Shown here piece after piece: positions 1 to 6,330 of a DNA stretch of 6,330 bases; the first letter of the stretch is position 1; every line of letters begins with the position of its first letter. The stretch is from contig VGFN01000061.1 in NCBI GenBank assembly GCA_016868875.1, positions 1 through 6,330 of the forward strand, written 5' to 3'. The translations under genes were made by a program, and so were the position numbers. Origin of the DNA: Bacteroidota bacterium. Lineage in GTDB: Bacteria; Bacteroidota; Bacteroidia; UBA7662. The notes beneath the pieces are model-generated. The model was not told where the DNA came from, ran no database searches, and saw only the letters and a program-made list of their open reading frames with translations.

Positions 1-400
1 GATTGAGGCTGCCCGTCTCGGTATGATCCCGGGTCGCGCGGACTGCTTCGATTTCGTACAAGCCAAGAAGGGTATGCGGCGCAATAAAACCAGGGTACAA
101 ATGCTGACCTGAGGCATTGATGATTTCAGAGTTGGTGGCATCCAAGCGAATTTCAGCTCCGCTGCCCACGTAATGGATGCGTCCGTTACTGAACCCCACC
201 AATCCGGGGTACGGTGCCCTCACCCCATCATGGATGGTGGCTCCGGTGATCCAAATCGCTTTGGATTGAGCTTTGCCAGGCGAAGGATTGGATTGAGCGC
301 GCAAATCTGTAACACCGATTGTGATGATTGCCAAAAGGAAGTACCCGGAGAAAGAAAGGAGGTGCCTGAAGAGGGATTTTTTGCCAATTGTATTTTTCAT
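1..400 (-). CDS. Secreted amidohydrolase-like protein, N-terminal part (runs off the window)
   Basis: The frame is open from an ATG at 400 down to base 1, giving 133 residues, and continues outside the window. Residues 1-13 are basic (MKNTIGKKSLFRH), residues 14-31 are hydrophobic, and a likely signal peptidase I site follows A35 (LRA|QS). This indicates export to the periplasm. Residues 48-99 resemble the small beta-sandwich that opens amidohydrolases of the imidazolonepropionase-like group (AIWITGATIHDG, then GRIHYVGSG). Residues 102-110 (YPGFIAPHT) sit where these enzymes usually carry PGxIDxHxH, but the HxH metal ligands are absent. The following LGLYEIEAVRATRD matches, from memory, a Bacteroidota/Acidobacteriota subgroup of secreted amidohydrolase-like proteins. 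The ATG at 400 is chosen because the ATGs at 405 and 426 run in another frame into a stop at once or within ten codons. No Shine-Dalgarno sequence is visible. Substrate unknown; activity cannot be judged without the C-terminal part. Confidence 0.8.
   Translation of the reverse strand, partial: MKNTIGKKSLFRHLLSFSGYFLLAIITIGVTDLRAQSNPSPGKAQSKAIWITGATIHDGVRAPYPGLVGFSNGRIHYVGSGAEIRLDATNSEIINASGQHLYPGFIAPHTLLGLYEIEAVRATRDHTETGSLN
261..298 (-). repeat. Short in-frame direct repeat after the signal peptide
   Basis: The 11-base word TTGGATTGAGC occurs at 261-271 and again at 288-298 on the plus strand, 27 bases (nine codons) apart. On the coding strand it encodes AQSN and AQSK just behind the predicted signal peptide cleavage site. 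It may be a small local duplication in an unconstrained linker; chance is also possible. Confidence 0.4.
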
Positions 401-435
401 AACATCGTTTTTGAAATTTGTCCCATTTTTGGTAT

Positions 436-2463
436 TTATTCCTTTGGGGATTCGGGGTAAATCCAATGAAGAATACGCTCTTTCACTTGTGTAGGGGTAA
501 GGCCAAAGTGTTCAGCCAAATCAGGACCTGGGGCGGAGTAACCAAAGCAATCCACTCCGATGTTCAAGCCATGTCTGCCGGTGAATTTGGACCATCCCGC
601 GGTGACTCCTGCCTCCACAGATACCCTAAGCGCATGATCCGGTCCCATGATGCTGGCGTAATACGCTTCATCTTGCATTTCCAGACATTCCCAACAGGGC
701 AGCGAGAAGATACGGATTTCGCGACGCAAGCCTGCAGACTCACCCTCATGGATTGCTTGCGCTGCTTGAATCAAAACGTGGACCTCCGATCCCGAAGCAT
801 AACCGTATAGCGGAGCAAGCTCCGAGCTGTCCCCTTCAGCATGCCAAGCCAAGTAAGCACCACGGGATACCAGGGTGTCCAGGGTTTGGGTGTCGGTATC
901 GCTGCATTCGAGCGTTGGCACATTTTGACGGGTCAAGGCGAGTACCACCGGTTGATGAGGTTGGGCCGCCCAAATCCGCAAGCAGGCCTGAGTTTCTCGG
1001 GCATCCGCCGGGCGCATGACCCACAAATCCGGAATCAAACGCAAGGACATGACATGCTCGATCGATTGATGGGTTGGCCCATCCTCGCCAAGGAAAATAG
1101 AATCATGGGTGAAAACATGCAGCACCGGAATTTTCTGAATGGCACTCATCCGGATGGCATTGCGCATATAATCCGAGAAGGTCAAGAAAGTTGCGCCAAA
1201 GGCTTTGGCATCAGGGGAATACAAGGCAATCCCATTCAAAATAGCGGCCATCGGGAATTCTCTAACCCCAAAGGCCAGGTTTCTGCCGCTGCGATCATGC
1301 GCGGTGAACTCACCCACAGCTTTGGCAAAGGCCCCCGTGTTGTTGGAAGGCTCCAAGTCCGCAGAACCTCCGGTAAGTCCAAGCATGGTTCGGCCCATAA
1401 GTTCCAAGGCTTGCCCGAAGGCAACTCTGGTGGCCAGCATTTGATGGTTGGTGTAGGTTGGCCATTCGTTGATGCCTGGCAAAGTTGCCTGCACATTTTG
1501 CGGATTTGTGTTACGAAAGTTTGCTTCAGCCTGATCCCGGAAGGTGTTCAGATTGCGGTTGAAATACGGGTACAGTTCCTCGGCCACGGCGAAATGGGCT
1601 TGCGGATTCAGGCCCAAAGCTTGTTTGGTAGCCGCAATTTCTTCTGCAGGGAGGGGCTCGCCATGGGTTTTGGCCAAACCTTCCATCGTGGCGGCTCCTT
1701 TGGCCATGACGCTTTGACCGATGATCAAGAGGGGCTTATCACGGCCATTTTCCATGGCGCGATTCATGGCGGCCCGCAGTTGGGCATGGTCGTGCCCATC
1801 CACCTCCACAACTTCCCATTGCATTGATTCAAAATGTGCCTTGAAGTCCAGGGAACTGACCCGATTCACCGCCCCCGATATTTGGATATCGTTTTTGTCG
1901 TAATACAAGATCAAATTGTGCAAAGCCCAATGCCCCGCAAGTTGGCAGGCCCCCAGGGCTACATCTTCCTGAAGGTCACCATCGCCGGCCAAGACCCAGA
2001 CTTTGGGTAAACGATGCAGAGCCGTTATTCCTTCGGGTTGTTGCCTGGTCTGTTCCTGCAATGCCGCCACGGCCATGCCCACGGCCATCGCCACGCCTTG
2101 ACCCAGAGGCCCGGTGGTGGCCTCCACACCAGGGGTGAGATGATTTTCGGGGTGGCCGGGGGTGAGGCTACCCAATTGACGAAAACGTTTGATTTCGTCC
2201 AAGGGCAACATGCCTGCCATATGCAAAAGGGAATAAAGCAGCATGGATTCATGCCCTGCGGATAACACAAAACGATCTCTGGACGGCCAACGTGGATATT
2301 TCGGCGCATAACACAGATACTCCATCCACAACAAGGCCGCAAAATCACAAGAGGAAAACGCTCCTCCGGGATGGCCGGAATTTGCTGCCCTGGTGGCATC
2401 CATGACCAGGCCTTTGAGGTGGGCGATCACCGAACGATCCAATTCGGGTTGATGAAGCGGCAT
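436..2463 (-). CDS. tkt: Transketolase, full-length single chain
   Basis: Transketolase uses thiamine diphosphate (ThDP) to move two-carbon ketol units between sugar phosphates in the cytoplasmic non-oxidative pentose phosphate pathway. The 675-residue length is normal for a one-chain enzyme. The ThDP-binding N-terminal domain shows SGHPGG (29-34, H31), AGHES (69-73, H71), TPGHPE (101-106, H104), TTGPLGQG (116-123), the ThDP motif from GDGDLQED (160-167, D161, E166) to N191, DGHD (222-225) and THGEPL (266-271, H267). The middle pyrimidine-binding domain shows GGSADLEPSN (365-374), VREFPM with the catalytic glutamate E402, and GEDGPTHQ (459-466, H465). A C-terminal transketolase domain follows, with GYSAPG near 641-646. 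All active-site positions known from the E. coli and yeast enzymes have a counterpart. GDGDLQED differs from the common GDGCxMEG but keeps the acidic residues. The start gives the usual lead-in before SGHPGG. It lies 77 bases behind prfA, so it may have its own promoter. Confidence 0.96.
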   Translation of the reverse strand: MPLHQPELDRSVIAHLKGLVMDATRAANSGHPGGAFSSCDFAALLWMEYLCYAPKYPRWPSRDRFVLSAGHESMLLYSLLHMAGMLPLDEIKRFRQLGSLTPGHPENHLTPGVEATTGPLGQGVAMAVGMAVAALQEQTRQQPEGITALHRLPKVWVLAGDGDLQEDVALGACQLAGHWALHNLILYYDKNDIQISGAVNRVSSLDFKAHFESMQWEVVEVDGHDHAQLRAAMNRAMENGRDKPLLIIGQSVMAKGAATMEGLAKTHGEPLPAEEIAATKQALGLNPQAHFAVAEELYPYFNRNLNTFRDQAEANFRNTNPQNVQATLPGINEWPTYTNHQMLATRVAFGQALELMGRTMLGLTGGSADLEPSNNTGAFAKAVGEFTAHDRSGRNLAFGVREFPMAAILNGIALYSPDAKAFGATFLTFSDYMRNAIRMSAIQKIPVLHVFTHDSIFLGEDGPTHQSIEHVMSLRLIPDLWVMRPADARETQACLRIWAAQPHQPVVLALTRQNVPTLECSDTDTQTLDTLVSRGAYLAWHAEGDSSELAPLYGYASGSEVHVLIQAAQAIHEGESAGLRREIRIFSLPCWECLEMQDEAYYASIMGPDHALRVSVEAGVTAGWSKFTGRHGLNIGVDCFGYSAPGPDLAEHFGLTPTQVKERILHWIYPESPKE

Positions 2464-2540
2464 GGGAATTCTAAAAAATTAAGGGTTATTGGGCTATGGG
2501 ATGGAGAGGGCGTGGACTAAAGTCTAAGGTAGTCTTGGTT
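2464..2540 (-). other. 77-base gap between prfA and tkt
   Basis: This is the longest non-coding stretch in the window. Read on the minus strand, its last 30 bases before the tkt start are AT-rich (CTTAATTTTTTAGAATTCCC). I see no TAnnTTTG box of the Bacteroidota type with a proper upstream partner, no strong stem-loop with a T run, and no Shine-Dalgarno sequence. It could hold a weak promoter for tkt, but that is inference from its length alone. Confidence 0.4.
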
Positions 2541-3611
2541 TTAGGAATTAAGTCCGGCAAGTCGTTCCGTGTTTTCGGCCATTTTGAGGGCGTCAACCAT
2601 ATCCTGAATATTGCCATCCATGAATTGATCCAAGGAATATACCGTCATCCCAATGCGATGATCGGTCACCCGGCTTTGGGGGAAATTGTAGGTTCGGATT
2701 TTGGCAGATCGATCGCCGGTGGATACCATGGATTTGCGTTTGCCCGCTTCTTCGGCATCGGCTTTCATTTTCTGAACTTCGTAGAGCTTGGTCCTCAGCA
2801 TTTCCATGGCCCTCATTCGGTTCGCCAATTGAGATCGTTCCACCTGGCAGGTCACGACAATCCCAGTGGGTTTGTGGGTCAGCATGACTTTGGTTTCGAC
2901 TTTGTTCACATTTTGCCCTCCGGCACCTCCGGATCTAGCGGTTTGCAATTCAATATCCGCGGGGTTAATGACCACGTCAATTTCTTCGGCTTCGGGCATG
3001 ACCGCTACCGTGGCCGCGGAGGTGTGGACCCGACCTTGGGTCTCGGTCACGGGGATACGTTGCACTCGGTGTACCCCGGATTCAAATTTCAAGGTTCCGT
3101 AAACTTCATCGCCGCTTACACGGTAAATGATTTCCTTGAATCCACCCATAGTTCCTTCACTGGAATCCTGTAATTCGACTTTCCAACCCTGCCCTTCGCA
3201 AAAGCGTTGGTACATTCGGGCCAAATCCCCTGCAAAAATGCTGGCCTCATCGCCCCCGGTCCCTGCCCTGATTTCGAGGTACACATCCTTGTGGTCCTCC
3301 GGGTCTTTGGGGATGAGCAACCATTTAAGTTCCTCACTGCAAACGGGCAAAATGGCTTCTGCTTCCGCCAGCTCTTGTTTACCCATTTCGGCCCATTCCG
3401 AATCATGGTTTTCTTGAAGGAAAGCACGGCCTTCTTCGATCCGCTTGAGGGTATGCCGGTAACGGTTGGCAACATCCATGATTTTCTGAAGACGGCTGTA
3501 CTCTTTGTTGAGCGAAGCCATCTTGGAAGAATCCGCAAAGACAGCGGGATCCTGCAGCAACCTTTCCAATTCCGCGAATCGGGCTTCCAAAGGAGCAAGT
3601 TGATCGAGCAT
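2541..3611 (-). CDS. prfA: Peptide chain release factor 1
   Basis: RF1 reads UAA and UAG in the ribosomal A site and triggers release of the finished protein. The 356 residues match the family length. An N-terminal helical domain (about 1-100) is followed by EIRAGTGGDEA (113-123). The codon-recognition tripeptide is PVT (187-189) within RIPVTETQGRVHTSA, the PxT form that marks RF1 rather than the SPF of RF2. The peptidyl-transferase motif GGQ is at 231-233 (bases 2913-2921) in SGGAGGQNVNKVETKV, followed by THKPTGIVV. The methyltransferase gene prmC, a neighbour of prfA in many bacteria, is not adjacent here. The ATG lies five bases after the lpxH stop, so translation is probably coupled. No Shine-Dalgarno sequence is evident. 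The frame is intact, with none of the programmed frameshifting that RF2 genes often use. Confidence 0.97.
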   Translation of the reverse strand: MLDQLAPLEARFAELERLLQDPAVFADSSKMASLNKEYSRLQKIMDVANRYRHTLKRIEEGRAFLQENHDSEWAEMGKQELAEAEAILPVCSEELKWLLIPKDPEDHKDVYLEIRAGTGGDEASIFAGDLARMYQRFCEGQGWKVELQDSSEGTMGGFKEIIYRVSGDEVYGTLKFESGVHRVQRIPVTETQGRVHTSAATVAVMPEAEEIDVVINPADIELQTARSGGAGGQNVNKVETKVMLTHKPTGIVVTCQVERSQLANRMRAMEMLRTKLYEVQKMKADAEEAGKRKSMVSTGDRSAKIRTYNFPQSRVTDHRIGMTVYSLDQFMDGNIQDMVDALKMAENTERLAGLNS

Positions 3612-3616
3612 AACGC

Positions 3617-4480
3617 TTAGGATGCTTGGGTGATGGAGGGTTGTTGATGATGACGTCCGTGGCCGGCCGGTTGATGATCAGGGTACGTGAGCAAATCAAG
3701 TTGTCCGCTTTCGAAACGCCCGTAGGTAAAGTGCGTGATCCAATCCCCCAAATTCACATAAACCCCACCTTGGGGCAAGGCACAATGCACCGGCAAATGC
3801 CGATGACCAAAGACCAGGTAATCGTAAGGCGGAAGACCGTTCCGATGCCGACGATCTTGTTGACGAAGGCAGTATTGGTACAGCCATTCTTGGTCCGGGT
3901 TGAAGGTCAATTGCCCTGCGGATTTTGCAGAGCTGCCAGGTTCTTGGGCAAGCCTGCTGCTTCTGGAGAAATGCTGGGCCAAGGCAAAGGAAAAATTCGG
4001 ATGCAGCCAAGCAAACATGCGTTGGCACAAGGGGGAATGGAAAATTCGCCGAAGTCGTTTGAAGCCTTGATCGCCAGGGCCTTTGCCATCCCCGTGGGCC
4101 AAATAGAGGTGACGGCCTTCCCATTCAACCTCCAAGGCATCGCGATGAAGGATCACCCCCAATTCCTTTTCCAAATACCCAAAGGTCCACAAATCGTGGT
4201 TCCCCGTAAAATAATGAACAGGAATCCCACGATCGGTTAGGCGAGCCAGGCAGCCTTGAAGTCGTACAAAATGTTTGGGAACGGCATGCTTTAGCTCAAA
4301 CCAGAAATCAAATACATCCCCTAACAAATAATACGCGATGGCGCTGTCCGCTGTTTCTTCAAAAAAACGTAACAATATTTGCTCCCTTTCATGGGAGGCC
4401 TTGACGTTGGGACTCCCCAAATGAAAATCACTCAAGAGGTAAATCACGGAACCGTTGCGGACGGCAGGAGAGTTGGCCAT
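3617..4480 (-). CDS. lpxH: UDP-2,3-diacylglucosamine diphosphatase (LpxH type)
   Basis: LpxH cleaves UDP-2,3-diacylglucosamine to lipid X and UMP, the fourth step of lipid A synthesis, on the inner face of the inner membrane. The calcineurin-like metallophosphatase motifs are all present in order: SDFHLG (17-22, D18 and H20), LGDVFDFW (53-60, D55), TGNHD (92-96), AHGDG (128-132) and FGHRH (224-228). The stretch KHAVPKHFVRLQG (64-76) and the block YVNLGDWITHFTYG (241-254) also fit the LpxH group, which favours this call over a general phosphoesterase. At 287 residues it is slightly longer than many LpxH proteins. The extra length is a low-complexity insert near 171-195 and a histidine- and glutamine-rich tail (264-282). 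The ATG is 19 bases after the upstream LUD gene stop, with a weak GAAGAA in the gap. The membrane-hugging insertion helices cannot be judged by eye. Confidence 0.9.
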   Translation of the reverse strand: MANSPAVRNGSVIYLLSDFHLGSPNVKASHEREQILLRFFEETADSAIAYYLLGDVFDFWFELKHAVPKHFVRLQGCLARLTDRGIPVHYFTGNHDLWTFGYLEKELGVILHRDALEVEWEGRHLYLAHGDGKGPGDQGFKRLRRIFHSPLCQRMFAWLHPNFSFALAQHFSRSSRLAQEPGSSAKSAGQLTFNPDQEWLYQYCLRQQDRRHRNGLPPYDYLVFGHRHLPVHCALPQGGVYVNLGDWITHFTYGRFESGQLDLLTYPDHQPAGHGRHHQQPSITQAS

Positions 4481-4499
4481 GGGCGTTGTTCTTCGCTGT

Positions 4500-5186
4500 T
4501 TAACCTTGATGCTCCTCCTCCAACAAGAAAACCCACAATTCTTTGGGTCCGTGGGCTCCCAAAACCAGGGTTTTTTCGATATCCGCCGTGCGGCTAGGTC
4601 CGGTGATGGTCGAAATCATGGAGGGCAGGCCCGTGTGGGCATAGCGATCCTTGATGAGTTGCCAACCGTCCTTCCATCGCGGAACCAATTGGCTTGGGCG
4701 GGCGATGACCCAATGAACCGGAGGCAAAATGGTCATGGTCCGTCCCATGTTCTGCCTTGAGCTCACCATTACGGAACCGCTCCAGGCAACCAAGGCCTCG
4801 CAAGAAGTGATGCCAATTTCCATGGCGCGCAAGGCCTCATCGCTTGCCCCACTTGCATGGCCAGGTACAGACTGCGCAAAAGCGAAATTGCAGCGCGTGA
4901 GAATCTCCTGCATTGAAGGTTCCAGGCAATGAATTTGCGATGGATGCACGGTTTCGGCTGCCTGTTGAAGGAAGTCGCCCAGCTCCGCTAAGTTCTCGGC
5001 ATACACAAATTTGCCCTGCAAGGCAAGCAGACGCTGAGCAAATCGCATAGCGGTATCCTCCTCGCATTCTACAAAGGGGCTCTCGGTGAGGAGAGATTCA
5101 CTGCGTACCCGCTTTGGAGGGTCCGAAGGATGAATGAGCGCCTTGCGTATTTGTTGAATAATATGTTCCCGCGAATTCAACGCCAT
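4500..5186 (-). CDS. lutC: LUD-domain protein, LutC/YkgG family
   Basis: This 228-residue protein belongs to the LUD family (lactate utilization domain; LutC/YkgG). In Bacillus, LutC works with the iron-sulfur proteins LutA and LutB in oxidising L-lactate to pyruvate. The family signature is clear: GITSCEALVAWSGS (125-138), R149 with TMTILPPVHWVIA (150-162), LPSMISTITGPSRTADIE (187-204), then LGAHGPKELWVFLLEE (209-224). Residues 1-50 form a variable N-terminal region. The ATG follows the ftsH stop after four bases (TGA TCCT ATG), with AAGAGG about ten bases before it inside the ftsH end, so it is probably translated by reinitiation or coupling. No lutA or lutB is in view; a LUD gene directly behind ftsH is, from memory, a recurring Bacteroidota arrangement. 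The family call is firm. A role in lactate metabolism is not shown here, and the symbol is a family label. Confidence 0.88.
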   Translation of the reverse strand: MALNSREHIIQQIRKALIHPSDPPKRVRSESLLTESPFVECEEDTAMRFAQRLLALQGKFVYAENLAELGDFLQQAAETVHPSQIHCLEPSMQEILTRCNFAFAQSVPGHASGASDEALRAMEIGITSCEALVAWSGSVMVSSRQNMGRTMTILPPVHWVIARPSQLVPRWKDGWQLIKDRYAHTGLPSMISTITGPSRTADIEKTLVLGAHGPKELWVFLLEEEHQG

Positions 5187-5190
5187 AGGA

Positions 5191-6330
5191 TCAGGCCTCT
5201 TGATTCGTCGGGTTATTGGCCGATTCCGGGATGGGAACAGCAGGAATCTCCGCGTTCTGAACGTCGAAAGGCCTTGGTCCAGCCAAACGCTCCAGATCTT
5301 GTTTGAAAATCACTTCTTTGGACAAGAGCTCCTGGGCAATGGCCTCCAGGACCTCCCGCTTGGAGCGGATCAAATCCAGGGTTTTGTCGTAGGCGGTTTC
5401 GATAATTTTGCGGACCTCTTGGTCAATAAGCAAGGAGGTCTGTTCCGAATAAGGTTTGCGGAATTGGTATTCGCCTTGAGGGTCGTTGAAGCTCACCGGC
5501 CCCACCGCTTTGTTCATCCCGTACAAGGTTACCATACCGTAGGCCATGCGGGTGATGCGCTCCAAATCGTTTTGGGCTCCGGTGCTGATTCGGCCAAACA
5601 CAATTTCTTCCGCAGCTCGCCCGCCCAATGTCATGCACATGGAGTCAATCAATTGTTCGGTGGTGTAGAGGTACTGTTCTTTGGGGAGGTATTGGGCGTA
5701 ACCCAACGCGGCCACTCCTCTTGGAACGATACTGACCTTGACCAAGGGATCGGTGCTGTCCAAAAACCAACCGACCACGGCATGCCCAGCTTCGTGGTAG
5801 GCAACAATTTTCTTTTCTTCTGGGGATATGATTTTGTTTTTCTTCTCGAGACCTCCGATAACACGGTCTATGGCCGCATTGAAGTCGTTCATCTCCACTT
5901 CTTTCTTGTCGGTGCGGGCCGCAATCAGGGCCGCTTCGTTGCAGACATTGGCGATTTCGGCCCCTGCAAAACCAGGGGTTTGTTCGGCCAATTTATGAGC
6001 ATCCACTTCGGCCGCAAGTTTGAGCGCCTTGAGGTGAACCTTGAAAATCTGCTCCCGACCAATCAAATCCGGTCGGTCTATACTGATTTGCCGGTCAAAT
6101 CGGCCTGGTCGTAACAATGCGGCATCCAGAACGTCCGGGCGATTGGTGGCCGCCATCATGATGATGCCCAAATCGGTGGAAAAGCCATCCATCTCCACAA
6201 GTAATTGATTCAAGGTGCTTTCGCGCTCATCGTTGCCTCCCATGATCTGGTTCTTGCCCCTGGAACGTCCGACCGCGTCAATTTCATCAATGAAGATGAT
6301 GCAAGGGGCTTTTTCGCGGGCTTGTTTGAA
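5191..6330 (-). CDS. ftsH: ATP-dependent zinc metalloprotease FtsH, C-terminal part
   Basis: FtsH is a membrane-anchored AAA+ hexamer that extracts and degrades damaged or short-lived membrane and cytoplasmic proteins. The window holds its last 379 residues. The frame is open through base 6330, beginning FKQAREKAPC, so the methionine at 6243 is internal. Walker B is IIFIDEID near fragment residues 11-18. The second region of homology includes ATNRPDVLD and LRPGRFDRQ, which carries the arginine fingers. The zinc site is HEAGH (bases 5782-5796), and the third ligand is the aspartate in TGAQNDLERIT. The helical protease domain continues to LERLAGPRPFD, followed by a proline- and asparagine-rich tail of about 24 residues that is probably disordered. 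The N-terminal membrane segments and Walker A lie beyond the window. It is the first visible gene of a tight run with the LUD gene, lpxH and prfA. Confidence 0.97.
   Translation of the reverse strand, partial: FKQAREKAPCIIFIDEIDAVGRSRGKNQIMGGNDERESTLNQLLVEMDGFSTDLGIIMMAATNRPDVLDAALLRPGRFDRQISIDRPDLIGREQIFKVHLKALKLAAEVDAHKLAEQTPGFAGAEIANVCNEAALIAARTDKKEVEMNDFNAAIDRVIGGLEKKNKIISPEEKKIVAYHEAGHAVVGWFLDSTDPLVKVSIVPRGVAALGYAQYLPKEQYLYTTEQLIDSMCMTLGGRAAEEIVFGRISTGAQNDLERITRMAYGMVTLYGMNKAVGPVSFNDPQGEYQFRKPYSEQTSLLIDQEVRKIIETAYDKTLDLIRSKREVLEAIAQELLSKEVIFKQDLERLAGPRPFDVQNAEIPAVPIPESANNPTNQEA

Noticed and set aside
401..435. 35-base gap between tkt and the amidohydrolase-like gene, considered as a promoter or terminator
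   Set aside because: It is A-rich on the coding strand but has no stem-loop and no TAnnTTTG-type box; it looks like a plain untranslated spacer.
173..460. Plus-strand open frame of 95 codons over the start of the amidohydrolase-like gene
   Set aside because: The minus strand here encodes a signal peptide and a recognisable amidohydrolase N-terminus that explain the sequence; the plus-strand product is not recognisable.
841..1827. Long plus-strand open frame of 328 codons inside tkt
   Set aside because: It is fully antisense to a clear, complete transketolase, its translation shows no recognisable domain, and its length follows from the codon use of the gene on the other strand.
1963..1986. 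Transketolase motif GDGDLQED instead of the common GDGCxMEG, considered as a sign of altered function
   Set aside because: The metal-binding aspartate, the glutamate and the downstream asparagine (N191) are all kept and every other active-site position is present, so this looks like a lineage variant of a normal enzyme.
2515..2534. Inverted repeat GACTA/TAGTC in the prfA-tkt gap, considered as a terminator or operator
   Set aside because: The arms are only five bases with a ten-base loop, the stem is not GC-rich, and no T run follows it in the direction of transcription. Chance is the likelier explanation.
2496..3173. Plus-strand open frame of 225 codons opposite prfA
   Set aside because: It is antisense to the conserved GGQ half of RF1; its composition (many F, G, H) is typical of a shadow frame.
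3626..4240. Plus-strand open frame of 204 codons opposite lpxH
   Set aside because: It overlaps the catalytic region of LpxH on the other strand and shows no protein family features.
5200..6114. Plus-strand open frame of 304 codons opposite ftsH
   Set aside because: It is antisense to the conserved FtsH protease domain. The translation is rich in F, G and H, as expected for a mirror of FtsH codons, and has no family resemblance.

Overview
The window is ordinary chromosomal coding sequence. Six genes all read on the minus strand, so transcription runs from position 6330 towards 1. The organism is most likely a member of the Bacteroidota. The support is the gene pairing ftsH followed by a LUD-domain (LutC/YkgG) protein, an LpxH that implies a lipid-A-bearing outer membrane, the style of the release factor 1 and transketolase motifs, and start codons with weak or no Shine-Dalgarno sequences. 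A class or genus cannot be named from this evidence alone.

Layout in the direction of transcription: ftsH (6330 to 5191; its front lies outside the window), a LutC-type LUD protein (5186 to 4500), lpxH (4480 to 3617), prfA (3611 to 2541), a 77-base gap, tkt (2463 to 436), a 35-base gap, and the start of a secreted amidohydrolase-like protein (400 to beyond 1). The first four genes are separated by only 4, 19 and 5 bases and look like one transcript. The 77-base gap before tkt is the only place in the window with room for a promoter, but no convincing promoter or terminator is visible in it.

The genes mix membrane and envelope upkeep (FtsH protease, LpxH of lipid A synthesis), translation termination (RF1) and central carbon metabolism (transketolase). 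The LUD protein has no LutA/LutB partners in view. The amidohydrolase-like protein carries a signal peptide and lacks the usual HxH metal ligands at the expected place, which is the most noteworthy oddity here.

I found no RNA gene, CRISPR array, insertion sequence, phage gene or defence system. No undescribed system can be supported from this window.
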